Of a stretch of DNA of 40,091 nt, positions 22,552-32,878 are shown in pieces. This DNA is from Lentilactobacillus sunkii DSM 19904 (GTDB taxonomy: Bacteria; Bacillota; Bacilli; Lactobacillales; Lactobacillaceae): assembly GCF_001435575.1 (NCBI RefSeq), contig NZ_AZEA01000004.1, positions 1 to 40,091 on the forward strand. Reading direction: 5' to 3'. Made by a program: the position numbers and the translations under genes. Numbering within the stretch: the stretch's first letter is position 1; each line of letters starts with the position of its first letter. The notes below the pieces were generated by a model, which worked only from the letters and a program-made list of their open reading frames with translations, searched no databases and was not told the origin of the DNA.

Positions 22552-22935
22552 ATGCATATTTCTCCTTGGATGACTGACACGGCGACGTTTTTTATCCAAT
22601 TATTGATTCTTTTTGTTGTTGCCGGGTTCTTAGTTATTTTAAGAAAAAATCGATTTTTTCGATTAAAAGTCAAAATAAAGCCGTTGGATTTTTGGCCGCC
22701 AATCTTGTTATATTTTATCCACGAGATAAGCAGGAGAGGACTATCCGGATCGTTTATTCCGGAAGTGGTGATTGTTTGGCTGGGACTGACTCTGATTGTC
22801 CTGATCTGGCAGATTTTCACCAACCCACATCTAACTTATAAGAAATTCTTTGTGACCTTTTGGCGATTCAGCGATTTGTTTTTATTTCTGTGCTGGGTTG
22901 TTGTGGGGATTTACGTTATTTTTCAAGCAATTTAA
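22552..22935 (+). CDS. DUF3397-family membrane protein
   Basis: A 127-aa polytopic protein with hydrophobic segments at about residues 10-28, 45-60, 70-92 and 105-125, and a basic loop RKNRFFRLKVKIK between the first two. The pattern and position, immediately upstream of mraZ, match the DUF3397 family of Lactobacillales. No function is known. ATG 22552 is chosen because AGGAGGGTTACT precedes it; longer in-frame starts lack a site. It ends at a strong terminator, so it is a separate transcription unit from the mraZ operon. Confidence 0.85.
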   Translation: MHISPWMTDTATFFIQLLILFVVAGFLVILRKNRFFRLKVKIKPLDFWPPILLYFIHEISRRGLSGSFIPEVVIVWLGLTLIVLIWQIFTNPHLTYKKFFVTFWRFSDLFLFLCWVVVGIYVIFQAI

Positions 22936-22952
22936 TATTTTTAAATATATCG

Positions 22953-22986
22953 GATCAAAGCAGTCAAAATGCTTTGATCTTTTTTT
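22953..22986 (+). terminator. Terminator between DUF3397 and mraZ
   Basis: A perfect 10-bp hairpin GATCAAAGCA / TGCTTTGATC with a 7-base loop, followed by seven T residues. Confidence 0.93.
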
Positions 22987-23107
22987 ACGCAAAAAAATGG
23001 GAGAACTTCACCACTTTATCCAAATCGCTGACAAATCAATGTTTGCACGACCTTCTAAGAGATAAAATCACGTTAAATAACAAAACTTTTACAAAATGGA
23101 GCGATAC

Positions 23108-23142
23108 GTGGTTGATAGTGGTGGATTGTGGTAGAATGTGAA
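23108..23142 (+). promoter_or_regulatory. MraZ box overlapping the dcw promoter
   Basis: GTGGT occurs at 23108, 23118 and 23128, and a degenerate GTGAA at 23138: exact 10-bp periodicity, as expected for the direct repeats bound by the MraZ ring. An extended -10 (TGG-TAGAAT, 23129-23137) lies inside the array, so MraZ binding would block RNA polymerase. mraZ starts 30 bases downstream, which makes this an autoregulatory operator. Confidence 0.85.
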
Positions 23143-23171
23143 TGTAAACTGAAATTGGGGGTGATGACGGT

Positions 23172-23597
23172 ATGTTCATGGGTGAATATCAACACAATAT
23201 TGATGCCAAAGGACGTATCATCATCCCTGCAAAGTTTCGTCAGGACTTGGGCGACAAGCTCGTTGTTACCCGGGGAATGGATGGATGTTTATTTGGATAT
23301 CCAATGAGTGAGTGGGAAAAGGTTGAACAAAAAATCGACACTTTGCCCGTGAATAAAAAAGATGCTCGTTATTTCACCAGGTTCTTCTTCTCAGCCGCTG
23401 TTGAATGCGAATTTGATAAGCAGGGAAGAATCAATATTCCAAGTACTTTAAGAGAATATGCCAGCATCGAGAAAAAATGTGTGGTTGTCGGTGTTTCCAA
23501 TCGTTTTGAAATTTGGAGTGACGACCGCTGGAACGACTTTAGCAATGAAGCTGAACAGAACTTTAATGATATCGCTGAAAATATGATTGACTTTTAA
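23172..23597 (+). CDS. mraZ: Transcriptional regulator MraZ
   Basis: A 141-aa AbrB-fold protein that forms a ring and binds repeated boxes in front of its own operon, usually repressing the division and wall cluster. Two SpoVT/AbrB half-domains are visible, each with the DxKGR-type motif: [15 protein letters not shown] (about residues 9-23) and [15 protein letters not shown] (about 77-91). Length is typical. ATG 23172 gives the usual [10 protein letters not shown] start, with a GGGGGTGATG site upstream. It is the first gene of the dcw cluster, 31 bp before rsmH. Confidence 0.96.
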   Translation: MFMGEYQHNIDAKGRIIIPAKFRQDLGDKLVVTRGMDGCLFGYPMSEWEKVEQKIDTLPVNKKDARYFTRFFFSAAVECEFDKQGRINIPSTLREYASIEKKCVVVGVSNRFEIWSDDRWNDFSNEAEQNFNDIAENMIDF

Positions 23598-23628
23598 CAG
23601 ACACAAAATAAGGGACGGGGGTGATCGA

Positions 23629-24576
23629 ATGTCTGAATTTAAGCATGTGACCGTTTTATTAAACGAAGCGGTTAAGGGGTTGAATATTAATCCTGATGGC
23701 ATATATGTCGATGCCACTTTAGGTGGCGGCGGCCATACCAGCAAGATCCTTGAACAACTGACAAACGGTCATCTTTACTCATTTGACCAGGATGAAGAAG
23801 CAATTGATTACAATAAGCAGCATCTGGCCAAATATATTGAATCAGGGAAATTAACTCTGATCCATGATAATTTTCGAAATTTAAAAAATGCCTTACAAAA
23901 TGTTGAAGTAACTGGAATTGATGGAATCGTCTATGATTTGGGCGTTTCGTCACCACAGTTTGATGAAGCGGGTAGAGGTTTTAGCTACCGCTTCGATGCC
24001 CGCCTGGATATGCGGATGGATCAGGATAATCCAGTGGACGCATGGAAGATTGTGAACGAATGGCCATATGAAAAGCTCGTTCGAATTTTTTATCGCTATG
24101 GTGAAGAAAAATTTTCCAAGTCGATTGCCCGCCGGATTGAAGCCGTGCGTAAAGAGCATCCAATTGATACCACCAACGATCTGGTGGAAGTGATTAAAGA
24201 AGGAATCCCTGCAGCAGCAAGGCGTCACGGCGGCCATCCGGCCAAGAAGGTTTTTCAGGCGATCCGCATTGCCGTGAATGATGAGCTGTCTGCTCTTGAA
24301 GATTCTTTGGAACAGGCACTTGATTTATTAAACGTTAATGGGAGAATTAGTGTTATAACGTTTCAATCATTGGAAGACCGGTTGGTTAAGACGATGTTTA
24401 AAGAAAAAACATCTTTGCCGGACCTTCCTCCTAATTTGCCTATTATTCCTGAAGGTATTAAGCCAAAATTTAAAAGCATTACCAGAAAGCCAATTATTCC
24501 GACCGAAGCTGAATTAGAAGAAAATCATCGCTCACATAGTGCCAAGTTGAGAATAATTGAACGAATCAAAAAATAG
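23629..24576 (+). CDS. rsmH: 16S rRNA (cytosine(1402)-N4)-methyltransferase RsmH
   Basis: A 315-aa SAM-dependent enzyme (formerly MraW) that methylates C1402 in the ribosomal decoding centre. [13 protein letters not shown] is followed by the SAM loop [11 protein letters not shown] (about residues 28-38), [13 protein letters not shown], the inserted helical domain, and [10 protein letters not shown] near the C-terminus. ATG 23629 ([11 protein letters not shown]) has GGGGGTGA upstream; an earlier in-frame start lacks a site. The second gene of the dcw operon in its standard place. Confidence 0.96.
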   Translation: MSEFKHVTVLLNEAVKGLNINPDGIYVDATLGGGGHTSKILEQLTNGHLYSFDQDEEAIDYNKQHLAKYIESGKLTLIHDNFRNLKNALQNVEVTGIDGIVYDLGVSSPQFDEAGRGFSYRFDARLDMRMDQDNPVDAWKIVNEWPYEKLVRIFYRYGEEKFSKSIARRIEAVRKEHPIDTTNDLVEVIKEGIPAAARRHGGHPAKKVFQAIRIAVNDELSALEDSLEQALDLLNVNGRISVITFQSLEDRLVKTMFKEKTSLPDLPPNLPIIPEGIKPKFKSITRKPIIPTEAELEENHRSHSAKLRIIERIKK

Positions 24577-24597
24577 GATAAAGGAAGATTACATATT

Positions 24598-24972
24598 ATG
24601 GCTCAAAATAACTTAGCTCGTAACCTAACAGCAGAACCCAAACCGTACGTTTCCAGTCCCGAACACAAACAAATCAAGAAAGTCAGCATCTCAAAGGCAC
24701 TTAAACTGTCATCATTTGAGAAGCTGTTAATTGTATGTGGAAGTGCTGTCTTAACTGTGTTAATGTTAGTAGTTGTATCGTCAAAAATTGCTTTGTCGAA
24801 TTCGCAACACGAACTTCAGCATTTGGACAACCGAATTGTGAACGTTCGTAATAATAATACGAATCTAAAACAGCAGATCGGGGAACTGCAAAGTAGCTCC
24901 CGTCTGGACAAAATTGCCCACAAGAGTGGCATGTCACTCTCAAACGCAAATATAAGGAATGTTACTAAATGA
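24598..24972 (+). CDS. ftsL: Cell division protein FtsL
   Basis: A 124-aa bitopic membrane protein of the divisome, which with DivIC and DivIB forms the complex that activates septal wall synthesis. It has a cytoplasmic N-terminus of about 40 residues, one transmembrane helix (LLIVCGSAVLTVLMLVVV, about 43-62), and an extracytoplasmic coiled coil (SQHELQHLDNRIVNVRNNN onward). Sequence is poorly conserved in this family, so the call rests on this topology and on position between rsmH and the PBP gene. ATG 24598 follows AGGAAGATTAC. The stop overlaps the next start (ATGA). Confidence 0.9.
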   Translation: MAQNNLARNLTAEPKPYVSSPEHKQIKKVSISKALKLSSFEKLLIVCGSAVLTVLMLVVVSSKIALSNSQHELQHLDNRIVNVRNNNTNLKQQIGELQSSSRLDKIAHKSGMSLSNANIRNVTK

Positions 24973-27128
24973 AGGATTCATCTGATCGTTCCGCAGACAA
25001 ACTGAATGCCCGTAAAAGCCGGAAAATTGTTGGGATAAGTCTGTTCCTTGCATTTTTCCTGCTTTTTGCATTTTTAGGTACTCGTTTATTGGTCATTGCG
25101 GTAGGGAAAAATGTTAAAAACGTCAATTTAAACGACCGAGCAGAAAAATTATATACACAAACACAGGTCCTCAAAGCAAAGCGAGGGTCTATTTATGATT
25201 CAGACGGAAACCCAATTGCTGAAGATACCAGTACATATTCGTTATACGCTGTGTTGGATAAGAGCCAAAAGGGATTAAACGGCAAGCCACTTTACGTTGT
25301 TAACAAATCAAAGACCGCAGATGTGATATCAAAGTATCTGCCTATTTCGAAGAAAAAAGCGCTTAAGATTCTGTCACCCAAGAATAAACAACCTTTCCAA
25401 GTTGAATTTGGAAGTGCAGGCACCAACATTTCATTGTTGACCAAGAAAAAGATTGAAGCTGCCAAGCTGCCGGGAATTGATTTTGTTCAAAAACAGGCTC
25501 GGTTATATCCAAACGGGATTTTTTCATCTAATCTGATTGGGGTCGCTGTATCAAAGACCAATAAAAAGACTGGTACTGCTGATCTAATCGGGCAAATGGG
25601 AATTGAGAAGGCCTTTAACAAAACTTTGGCGGGCACAAACGGTTATAAAGATGCCCAATATGATGTATACGGGTACAAGCTGCCGGGCAAGCAACAGAAA
25701 GAAAAGCCGGTTAAAAATGGCAATAATATTTACACGACAATTGATTCCAGAATTCAGACTTTGCTTGAAAGCGAAATGAGTTCTGTTCAGTCCCAGGTTC
25801 ATCCAGCAGGTATGAATGCCGTATTAATGGATGCTAAAACGGGTAAGATTGTGGCTGCATCGCAACGGCCGACTTTCAATGCCTCCACCTTGAACGGAAT
25901 TGGATCGGCTTGGACCAATACATTAACAGCCGACACTTATGAGCCTGGGTCTACCATGAAAGTCTTCACTCTGTCCGCATCAATTAACTCTGGACATTAC
26001 AACGGGACCGACACTTATGAGTCAGGACGTTATTCAATCGATGGCAAAATTGTTCCTGATTGGAACCCGGCCGGCTGGGGATATATTACTTACAACAAAG
26101 GGTTTGCCCTTTCAAGTAACGTTGCGATGGCCCACCTGGAACAGCAGATGGGGCCGAAGACCTGGAAAAAATATATCCAAAGATTTGGATTTCTGAAGAG
26201 CACAAACAGTGGCCTGCCTGGTGAGCTGGGCGGTCGACTTCAGTTCAATTATCCAATCGAACAGGCTGACACTTCATTTGGGCAAGGAATTGAAGTCACA
26301 ACCATGCAAATGATGCAGGCTTTATCTGCAGTTTCAAATAATGGTACAATGATGAAGCCGTACTTTATTTCTAAAATCACAAATCCTGCCAATAACAAAA
26401 CAATCAAAAAATACGGTAAACAAGTTGTTGGCCATCCGATTAGCGCAAAAACGGCTAAGGAAGTCCGTAAACACATGCAGGATGTTGTTTACAAGTCTTA
26501 CGGGATCGGTGCGGATTATAAGATTAAAGGGTATCGGGTTGCTGCAAAGACTGGTACTGCTCAAGTCAGCAATGGTGCTGGCGGGTATGCATCCGGTGAT
26601 GACAGTTATCTATATTCTGTTGCCGGGATGGTTCCGGCCAACAACCCACGCTACGTGATGTTTATCACAATGAAGCAGCCAAAACTGAATGGTTTAAAGA
26701 CGGCCACCCAATTAATGGCAGAGATTTTCAAACCTGTCATTACCCGGGCACTTCAGAACTCCAATTCCAAGCAGGCAACTGTTAAGCGTCGGGTGCCGTC
26801 GGTCACATATCAGACCACGACGTATGCCAAACGAATCATGAACGAAAAGGGATTTGATGTGGTCACAATTGGTGACGGGGATACAATTAGTAAGCAATCT
26901 CCAAGCGCCGGTCAATCTGCCAATGAACAAAAGCGAATCTTCCTGTTAACCAACAAGGGCTGGAAGATGCCACGAATTATTGGTTGGAGTAAACATGATG
27001 TTGAAACCTTCTGCTCGCTGACTGGATTGAAGCTGGAATCCACCGGAAGTGGCTATGCCGATAGTCAAAGCATTAACTTTGAAAAATCAATTGACACCGG
27101 TGACGTTTTAAAAGTAAATTTTGAATAA
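24969..27128 (+). CDS. Class B penicillin-binding protein (PBP2x/FtsI type)
   Basis: A 719-aa septal transpeptidase that cross-links peptidoglycan with its FtsW partner. One N-terminal membrane helix (about residues 20-42) precedes the dimerisation/pedestal domain. The transpeptidase motifs are S328-T-M-K331, S382-S-N384 and K527-T-G. The last 130 residues (VPSVTYQTTTYAKRIMNEKG; MPRIIGWSKHDVETFCSLTG) read as two PASTA domains, the PBP2x pattern. All motifs are intact. ATG 24969 overlaps the ftsL stop by 4 bp. Often named pbpX or ftsI in lactobacilli. Confidence 0.94.
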   Translation: MKDSSDRSADKLNARKSRKIVGISLFLAFFLLFAFLGTRLLVIAVGKNVKNVNLNDRAEKLYTQTQVLKAKRGSIYDSDGNPIAEDTSTYSLYAVLDKSQKGLNGKPLYVVNKSKTADVISKYLPISKKKALKILSPKNKQPFQVEFGSAGTNISLLTKKKIEAAKLPGIDFVQKQARLYPNGIFSSNLIGVAVSKTNKKTGTADLIGQMGIEKAFNKTLAGTNGYKDAQYDVYGYKLPGKQQKEKPVKNGNNIYTTIDSRIQTLLESEMSSVQSQVHPAGMNAVLMDAKTGKIVAASQRPTFNASTLNGIGSAWTNTLTADTYEPGSTMKVFTLSASINSGHYNGTDTYESGRYSIDGKIVPDWNPAGWGYITYNKGFALSSNVAMAHLEQQMGPKTWKKYIQRFGFLKSTNSGLPGELGGRLQFNYPIEQADTSFGQGIEVTTMQMMQALSAVSNNGTMMKPYFISKITNPANNKTIKKYGKQVVGHPISAKTAKEVRKHMQDVVYKSYGIGADYKIKGYRVAAKTGTAQVSNGAGGYASGDDSYLYSVAGMVPANNPRYVMFITMKQPKLNGLKTATQLMAEIFKPVITRALQNSNSKQATVKRRVPSVTYQTTTYAKRIMNEKGFDVVTIGDGDTISKQSPSAGQSANEQKRIFLLTNKGWKMPRIIGWSKHDVETFCSLTGLKLESTGSGYADSQSINFEKSIDTGDVLKVNFE

Positions 27129-27141
27129 TTAAGGATGGTAA

Positions 27142-28110
27142 ATGTCTATTATGGGTAATTGGTTGACACCTTTATTAAGCACGTTTTTAATAACGGCAGT
27201 ATTCATGCCGAGTTTAATTAAATATTTTCGGAGTCGTCATGAAGGCCAGATGATTCGAGAGGAAGGCCCATCATGGCATGAAAAGAAATCTGGGACTCCC
27301 ACAATGGGTGGAATCTTATTTATTATCGCCATTGTCCTAACCGATCTTGTGTTTGGTTGGGTCAAAAATATGCTGAATCCGACATTGCTGATCCTACTGT
27401 TTGTCCTGATTGCTTATGGGTTGATCGGGATGTGGGATGACAGTATTAAGCTGTTCCGTCGTCAAAACGAAGGATTAAAAGCTTGGCAGAAACTGCTGGG
27501 CCAGATTGTGGCTGCCGTTGTTTTCTCGGCAGTATACATACATGAAGGTTTTCCAATGGCAATTAAAATTCCCTTTGGGGGAGACCTTCGATTAGGTTAC
27601 TGGTACATTTTATTCATTGTTTTTTGGCTGGTTGGCTTTTCAAATGCCGTCAACTTAACCGATGGATTGGATGGGCTGGTTGCCGGATTAGGAACCATTT
27701 CGTTTGCAGCATATGGAATTATTGCTGTTGTTCAACATCAGGTTGAAGTGGCTGTATTTTGTTTCTCGGTTGTCGGCGGTCTATTGGCATTCTTTATCTT
27801 CAATCACAAGCCGGCAAAAATTTTTATGGGTGATATGGGATCATTAGCACTTGGCGGTGCCCTTGCTTGTGTATCGGTATTGGTTCACCATGAATTTTCT
27901 TTATTGATCATTGGTATTATTTATGTCTGCGAAACTGCAAGTGTGATTATTCAGGTTGGTTCATTCAAGCTGACCGGTAAGCGGGTTTTCAAGATGACGC
28001 CGATTCACCACCACTTTGAAATGTGCGGCTGGTCTGAATGGAAGATTGATATCATTTTCTGGCTGGTTGCTCTTGTGGCTTCCGCACTAAGCATCATGAC
28101 GATTGTATAG
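27142..28110 (+). CDS. mraY: Phospho-N-acetylmuramoyl-pentapeptide transferase MraY
   Basis: A 322-aa integral membrane enzyme with about ten helices. It transfers phospho-MurNAc-pentapeptide from UDP to undecaprenyl phosphate, making lipid I. Family motifs include [10 protein letters not shown], a DD-type site at [37 protein letters not shown], and a C-terminal [12 protein letters not shown] 27142 has AAGGATGG upstream; a second ATG nine bases later is a less favoured alternative. It follows the PBP gene by 13 bp. Confidence 0.96.
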   Translation: MSIMGNWLTPLLSTFLITAVFMPSLIKYFRSRHEGQMIREEGPSWHEKKSGTPTMGGILFIIAIVLTDLVFGWVKNMLNPTLLILLFVLIAYGLIGMWDDSIKLFRRQNEGLKAWQKLLGQIVAAVVFSAVYIHEGFPMAIKIPFGGDLRLGYWYILFIVFWLVGFSNAVNLTDGLDGLVAGLGTISFAAYGIIAVVQHQVEVAVFCFSVVGGLLAFFIFNHKPAKIFMGDMGSLALGGALACVSVLVHHEFSLLIIGIIYVCETASVIIQVGSFKLTGKRVFKMTPIHHHFEMCGWSEWKIDIIFWLVALVASALSIMTIV

Positions 28111-28183
28111 AGGTTGGAACAAAACGGCTGGTTTTGTATCCAGCCTATTTGACTATTCAAACAATGAAAAACGAGGGAATATA

Positions 28184-29563
28184 ATGAAAAACATTGATGA
28201 TTATAAAAATAAACGCGTTTTAGTTCTTGGTGCAGGAAAAAGCGGTACTCACGCAGCCATGCTATTAAAAGAATTAGGCGCTTCTGTGGTCTTAAGCGAT
28301 TCAAAGCCAAGCTCCGAACTTCCTGAAGTGGCTGAGCTCAATGATGCTGGCATTCAAACAGTGACGGGCAAGCAGGATCCTGCAATCTTGGATGACGGGT
28401 TTGATATCATGGTCAAAAATCCGGGAATTCCATATGACAACGCTGTGGTTGCAGCTGCCGTTGATCATCATCTGCCGATCATCACCGAAGTTGAACTGGC
28501 ATCACAAATTACCGATGCCGAGATTATCGGCGTTACCGGAAGCAATGGAAAAACCACAACCGTTACGATGATCACGAAAATCTTGAATCAGGAGCGTGAG
28601 CATGGTCAGGCTTACGCAGCCGGAAACATTGGCATTTCTGCAACGGAAACAGCGAAGAAAGCCACCGCTGATGACACAATTGTGATGGAACTTTCAAGTT
28701 TCATGCTTTTGGGTATCAAAACGCTTCACCCGCACGTTGCTGTATTAACCAACATTTTCTCAAATCATTTGGATTATCATAAAACCAGAGAGAATTACGT
28801 GAACGCAAAAATGCGAATTACCATGAATCAAACGCCCGACGACTTCTTCGTTGTCAACTTTGATTCCGATGAGTGGCGGGGCTTGAGCAAGCGAAGTGCT
28901 GCTCAGGTTGTTCCGTTTGCAAGAACGTCTGAAATTGACAAAGGAGCATACGAAAAGAACGGGAAGTTGTATTATAACGACGAGTTCATTATGAATGCCG
29001 AAGACATCAAAGTTCCCGGAAAGCAGAACGTCGAAAACGCGTTGGCTGCGATTGCATGCGCGAAAGTACTTGGCAAATCCAATCTGGCAATTACCAATGT
29101 TTTGGAAACCTTCACCGGTGTCCGTCATCGGCTCCAATTTGTTTTGGAAGCAAATGGGCGAAAATTCTATAATGATTCGAAGGCAACTGATATCGAAGCT
29201 ACCCAGATGGCCCTTGAGGGATTTGATAAGCCGGTTGTGTTATTAGCCGGAGGATTGGATCGCGGATATACTTTTGATAAATTGGTTCCGCAATTCAAAG
29301 AGCATGTCAAAGCTGCCGTATTATTCGGAGAAACTGCAGATTTACTAGAAGATTCATTACAGAAAGCCGGAATTACCGACATTCAAAAAGTTGATAATAT
29401 TGATGAAGCTGTTCCTGCAGCATATTCGTACAGTGATGAAGGGGATATTGTCCTGCTTTCACCAGCGAATGCCAGTTGGGACCAGTTCAAGACCTTTGAA
29501 GAACGTGGTGATCGGTATATTAAGGATGTCGAAAAGTTGACAAATAAGCAGGAGGGGCACTAA
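28184..29563 (+). CDS. murD: UDP-N-acetylmuramoyl-L-alanine:D-glutamate ligase MurD
   Basis: A 459-aa cytoplasmic Mur ligase that adds D-Glu to UDP-MurNAc-L-Ala with ATP. An N-terminal Rossmann domain ([14 protein letters not shown]) is followed by the ATP loop [12 protein letters not shown] (about residues 116-127), the central domain with [10 protein letters not shown], and the C-terminal domain starting near GVRHRLQF with [11 protein letters not shown] 28184 is chosen because ACGAGGGAATATA precedes it. The 73-bp gap after mraY holds a small hairpin (GGCTGG/CCAGCC, 28124-28143) without a real T tract. The stop overlaps murG by one base (TAATG). Confidence 0.95.
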   Translation: MKNIDDYKNKRVLVLGAGKSGTHAAMLLKELGASVVLSDSKPSSELPEVAELNDAGIQTVTGKQDPAILDDGFDIMVKNPGIPYDNAVVAAAVDHHLPIITEVELASQITDAEIIGVTGSNGKTTTVTMITKILNQEREHGQAYAAGNIGISATETAKKATADDTIVMELSSFMLLGIKTLHPHVAVLTNIFSNHLDYHKTRENYVNAKMRITMNQTPDDFFVVNFDSDEWRGLSKRSAAQVVPFARTSEIDKGAYEKNGKLYYNDEFIMNAEDIKVPGKQNVENALAAIACAKVLGKSNLAITNVLETFTGVRHRLQFVLEANGRKFYNDSKATDIEATQMALEGFDKPVVLLAGGLDRGYTFDKLVPQFKEHVKAAVLFGETADLLEDSLQKAGITDIQKVDNIDEAVPAAYSYSDEGDIVLLSPANASWDQFKTFEERGDRYIKDVEKLTNKQEGH

Positions 29564-30654
29564 TGCGTTTAATAATTTCTGGTGGTGGTACCGGTGGTCA
29601 CATTTACCCGGCACTTGCTATTATTGAAGATTTACTCAAACAGGAGCCGGATTCCGAAGTGTTATACGTCGGATCAAAGCGGGGGCTGGAGAGCTCAATT
29701 GTTCCGGAGCAGGGAATTAAGTTTGTGGCTCTGGAGATTCAAGGCTTTAAGCGTTCTCTTTCACTGGAAAATTTTAAAACAATTGCCCTGTTTTTAAAGA
29801 GTGTTCACGAATCCAAGAAGATCATTCGAGATTTTAAACCGGATATCGTCATTGGAACTGGGGGATACGTTTCCGGTGCGGTTGTCTACGCTGCTGCAAA
29901 AGCCCATATTCCAACCATGATTCATGAGCAAAACAGTGCCGTTGGTTTAACCAATAAGTTTTTAAGCCGGTATGTTGACAAAATTGCAATCGGCTTTCAT
30001 GAGGCAGCTGACCAGTTTCCAAAAGAAAAAGTTGTTTTTGCCGGCAACCCACGGGCTCAACAGGTTGCCAACATGAAGAGCACATTCAAATGGTCTGATA
30101 TCGAGTTGCAGGATGACGAACCAACTGTTCTGGTTTTTGGGGGCAGCCAAGGCGCACCGGCGATTAACAAAGCTGTTATTAGTTCGATCAATGAGTTTAA
30201 CCACCGCAAATACCAAGTTGTGTTTGTGACCGGCCAGAAACGTTATCAAAATGTTATGGATTTATTGGACAAGACACGGATCAGCAGTAATATCAAGATT
30301 TTGCCGTACATAAATAACATGCCGCAGGTCTTACCAAAAGTTTCACTGATTGTGGGTCGCTCAGGTGCTACCAGTATCGCAGAAATTACAGCTCTTGGAA
30401 TTCCTGCCGTCCTGATCCCCAGCCCTTACGTGACAGCGGATCATCAGACAAAGAATACGATGAGTCTGGTTAATCGCGGGGCAGCAATCATGATTAAGCA
30501 GGATGATTTGAATAGCGAAAGCCTCTTGAAGGCAATTGATCAATTGATGCACGATACAAAGGCACGTGAAAGAATGGCAGCAAACTCCAAACAGCTTGGC
30601 GTGGTTGACTCAGCTGATGAGATTTTAAATTTGGCAAGGACTTTAATCAAATAG
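29563..30654 (+). CDS. murG: Lipid II synthase MurG (UDP-GlcNAc transferase)
   Basis: A 363-aa membrane-associated GT-B enzyme that adds GlcNAc to lipid I. The N-terminal domain begins [16 protein letters not shown] (the lipid-binding glycine loop). [15 protein letters not shown] and [13 protein letters not shown] follow, and the UDP-GlcNAc site in the C-terminal domain shows [10 protein letters not shown] and [25 protein letters not shown] 29563 shares its A with the murD stop, with AGGAGGGGC upstream: tight coupling in the operon. Confidence 0.96.
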   Translation: MRLIISGGGTGGHIYPALAIIEDLLKQEPDSEVLYVGSKRGLESSIVPEQGIKFVALEIQGFKRSLSLENFKTIALFLKSVHESKKIIRDFKPDIVIGTGGYVSGAVVYAAAKAHIPTMIHEQNSAVGLTNKFLSRYVDKIAIGFHEAADQFPKEKVVFAGNPRAQQVANMKSTFKWSDIELQDDEPTVLVFGGSQGAPAINKAVISSINEFNHRKYQVVFVTGQKRYQNVMDLLDKTRISSNIKILPYINNMPQVLPKVSLIVGRSGATSIAEITALGIPAVLIPSPYVTADHQTKNTMSLVNRGAAIMIKQDDLNSESLLKAIDQLMHDTKARERMAANSKQLGVVDSADEILNLARTLIK

Positions 30655-30678
30655 TTTGGTTATCGGGGGTAAGGACTC

Positions 30679-31458
30679 GTGGGAAAACAAAATCATAATG
30701 AGCAGGATCACGGCTTGTTTCGTGATTTTCAAAATCAAAACTTCAAAAAAATGTGGCCGTTAGTAACACTAATTGCCCTCATTTTACTGATGATGATCTT
30801 TATGATTTCGTCTTACAGCCGAGTCAAAAGTGTTAGCGTCACCGGTAATGAGATCGTGAGCGACAAGCAGATTAAAGGCTTTTCTCCCGTTAAAAAGGGA
30901 ACGTCACTTTTTGCGGTTTGGGGGAAAACAGATAAGCTGGCCCAGTCACTCAAACAGCGCAGTATGCGGATGCAATCCGTTAAGATGAAAGTCGTTCATT
31001 TTAACCAAGTCAAGATCAAGGTTGAAGAATACCCGACCATTGGTTATTTATATGTGCACGGCGGATATCAGCCCATCTTAAAAAGTGGCGTCATTATTAA
31101 GGACAAAGTCTTAAATCCAAAAGCCGGCTTTCCGGTTTTGAAAAAATTTAAGAATCCAGAAAAATTGCGTCGGACCATTAAACAATATCGAAGAATCAGT
31201 CCACCGGTGAGAGCCGTTATGAACACCATCAGCTTTTCGCCATCCAAAAGTAATCCTGATCGAATCTTCATTCAGATGAGTGATGGCAACAAAGTGTATG
31301 CTTCAATCAGCACTTTTGGCGATAAAATGGACTATTATCCAAGCATCAATTCCAAGCTAAAAGTTAAAAGTGTGATTAATTTGGAGGTGGGTGCATACTC
31401 ATATCCGATTACGAAAAAGAAGTCTTCTTCAAATACGACCACTACGCAGGGTTATTAG
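30679..31458 (+). CDS. divIB: Cell division protein DivIB (FtsQ)
   Basis: A 259-aa bitopic divisome protein. A cytoplasmic N-terminus of about 30 residues leads to one transmembrane helix (LVTLIALILLMMIFMI, about 28-44). A POTRA-like domain follows (SVSVTGNEIVSDKQI, about 51-120) and then the FtsQ/DivIB beta domain. The C-terminal Ser/Thr-rich tail (KKKSSSNTTTTQGY) is low complexity. GTG 30679 has a GGGGGTAAGG site upstream. It sits between murG and ftsA as usual. A weak promoter-like pair (TTATCA, 17 bases, TATGTT) lies in the 88-bp gap to ftsA. Confidence 0.92.
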   Translation: MGKQNHNEQDHGLFRDFQNQNFKKMWPLVTLIALILLMMIFMISSYSRVKSVSVTGNEIVSDKQIKGFSPVKKGTSLFAVWGKTDKLAQSLKQRSMRMQSVKMKVVHFNQVKIKVEEYPTIGYLYVHGGYQPILKSGVIIKDKVLNPKAGFPVLKKFKNPEKLRRTIKQYRRISPPVRAVMNTISFSPSKSNPDRIFIQMSDGNKVYASISTFGDKMDYYPSINSKLKVKSVINLEVGAYSYPITKKKSSSNTTTTQGY

Positions 31459-31546
31459 AGTCGATTAGTCTTTTTCGAAGGTTATCATTGTGTTAAACTT
31501 GTGTTATGTTCAGAAAATATTCTAGATGTGGAGGTTCCTTACATAT

Positions 31547-32851
31547 ATGGATAATTCGGGTTTATATGTGGGACTTGATATAGGAACTACCTCAATAAAA
31601 GTAATTGTTGCAGAAAAAGTAAAAGGGCAATTGAACGTTATTGGTGTGGGGAATCAGCCTTCCAATGGGTTGAGTCGTGGTGTGATCGTGGATATCGACC
31701 AAGCTGCCGAGGCAATTCGAAGTGCTGTAAATCAAGCTCAAGAAAAAGCAAGTATTGAGATTAAAGACGTTATTGTAAGTGTTCCAGCGAACATGTTACG
31801 GATTGAACCATGTAATGGGTTGATTACATTAGATGATCAGTCACGTGAAATAACCGAAACCGATGTCCGCAACGTTGCGGCATCAGCTTTGGGAACAAGT
31901 TTGCCCCAGGAACGAGAAATTATTGATATTCAACCGGAAGAATTCATTGTTGATGGATTTGATGGGATTAAAGACCCTCGGGGGATGGTTGGTGTCCGCC
32001 TTGAGATGCGTGGTAAGTTAATCACGGGTTCCAAGGGCATCATGCACAACTTGGAAAAGGCTGTTGCCAAAGCCGGCTTAAACATTATGTCGACTGTTTT
32101 AACACCGTTAGCTGAGAGCCATGTTGTGTTAAATGACGGCGAACAGGACTTTGGAACAATCATTGTTGACTTGGGCGGCGGCCAAACAACTGCCTCTGTC
32201 ATCCACGATCACCAGTTGAAATATGCCACAACCGATCCAGAAGGTGGTATGTTCATAACGAAAGATATTTCAATTGTTTTGAATACATCAATGGAAAATG
32301 CTGAAAAAATCAAACGAGATTATGGCTATGCCGATTCACTCCAAGCTTCAGCTGATAACGAATTTCCCGTGGAAGTTGTCGGTCAATCCGAACCAACTTA
32401 CATTGATGAACGTTATCTTGCCGAAGTGATTGAAGCCCGCTTAAGTCAAATATTTGACCGGATTAAAGATCGTCTGAATCAAATTCAGGCACTTGATTTG
32501 CCAGGTGGAATTGTTTTGACTGGTGGTGTAGCTGCACTCCCAGGAATTGCCGAATTAGCCGCTGACCAATTCAACACTAATGTCAGGGTCTATATTCCTG
32601 ATCAGATGGGATTGCGACACCCGTCCTTTACAGCTGCACTTTCACTCGTATCATATTTTGCCGATTTGGCAGACGTTGATATGATTGTTAGGTCAGCTGT
32701 TGGTGCAACTTTAACCAAGGCTCCTCAGCTCACTCAACCGGAACCAGCTTCGACACCTGTTTCTGGCAAGTCTAAGAAAACTAAGAAACCAACTCAAAAG
32801 AAAAAACGCGGTGAAGGAATCAAGAATTTCTTTAGTGATTTCTTTGATTAA
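31547..32851 (+). CDS. ftsA: Cell division protein FtsA
   Basis: A 434-aa actin-like protein that tethers FtsZ to the membrane. Phosphate motif 1 is GLDIGTTSIKVIV. The 1C insertion domain follows (about residues 85-165). IIVDLGGGQTTASVIHD (phosphate 2) and GIVLTGGVAALPGI (adenosine motif) are present. The tail is Lys/Pro/Thr-rich and ends in an amphipathic helix GEGIKNFFSDFFD, the membrane-targeting sequence. ATG 31547 is chosen because GGAGG (31530-31534) stands upstream, although the spacing of 12 is rather long. ftsZ follows 27 bp later. Confidence 0.95.
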   Translation: MDNSGLYVGLDIGTTSIKVIVAEKVKGQLNVIGVGNQPSNGLSRGVIVDIDQAAEAIRSAVNQAQEKASIEIKDVIVSVPANMLRIEPCNGLITLDDQSREITETDVRNVAASALGTSLPQEREIIDIQPEEFIVDGFDGIKDPRGMVGVRLEMRGKLITGSKGIMHNLEKAVAKAGLNIMSTVLTPLAESHVVLNDGEQDFGTIIVDLGGGQTTASVIHDHQLKYATTDPEGGMFITKDISIVLNTSMENAEKIKRDYGYADSLQASADNEFPVEVVGQSEPTYIDERYLAEVIEARLSQIFDRIKDRLNQIQALDLPGGIVLTGGVAALPGIAELAADQFNTNVRVYIPDQMGLRHPSFTAALSLVSYFADLADVDMIVRSAVGATLTKAPQLTQPEPASTPVSGKSKKTKKPTQKKKRGEGIKNFFSDFFD

Positions 32852-32878
32852 GCACTTAAACGGAGGGAAAAGACAATT

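Noticed and set aside
28124-28147. A terminator between mraY and murD
   Set aside because: The 6-bp hairpin GGCTGG/CCAGCC is followed only by TATTTG; the operon context argues against termination here.
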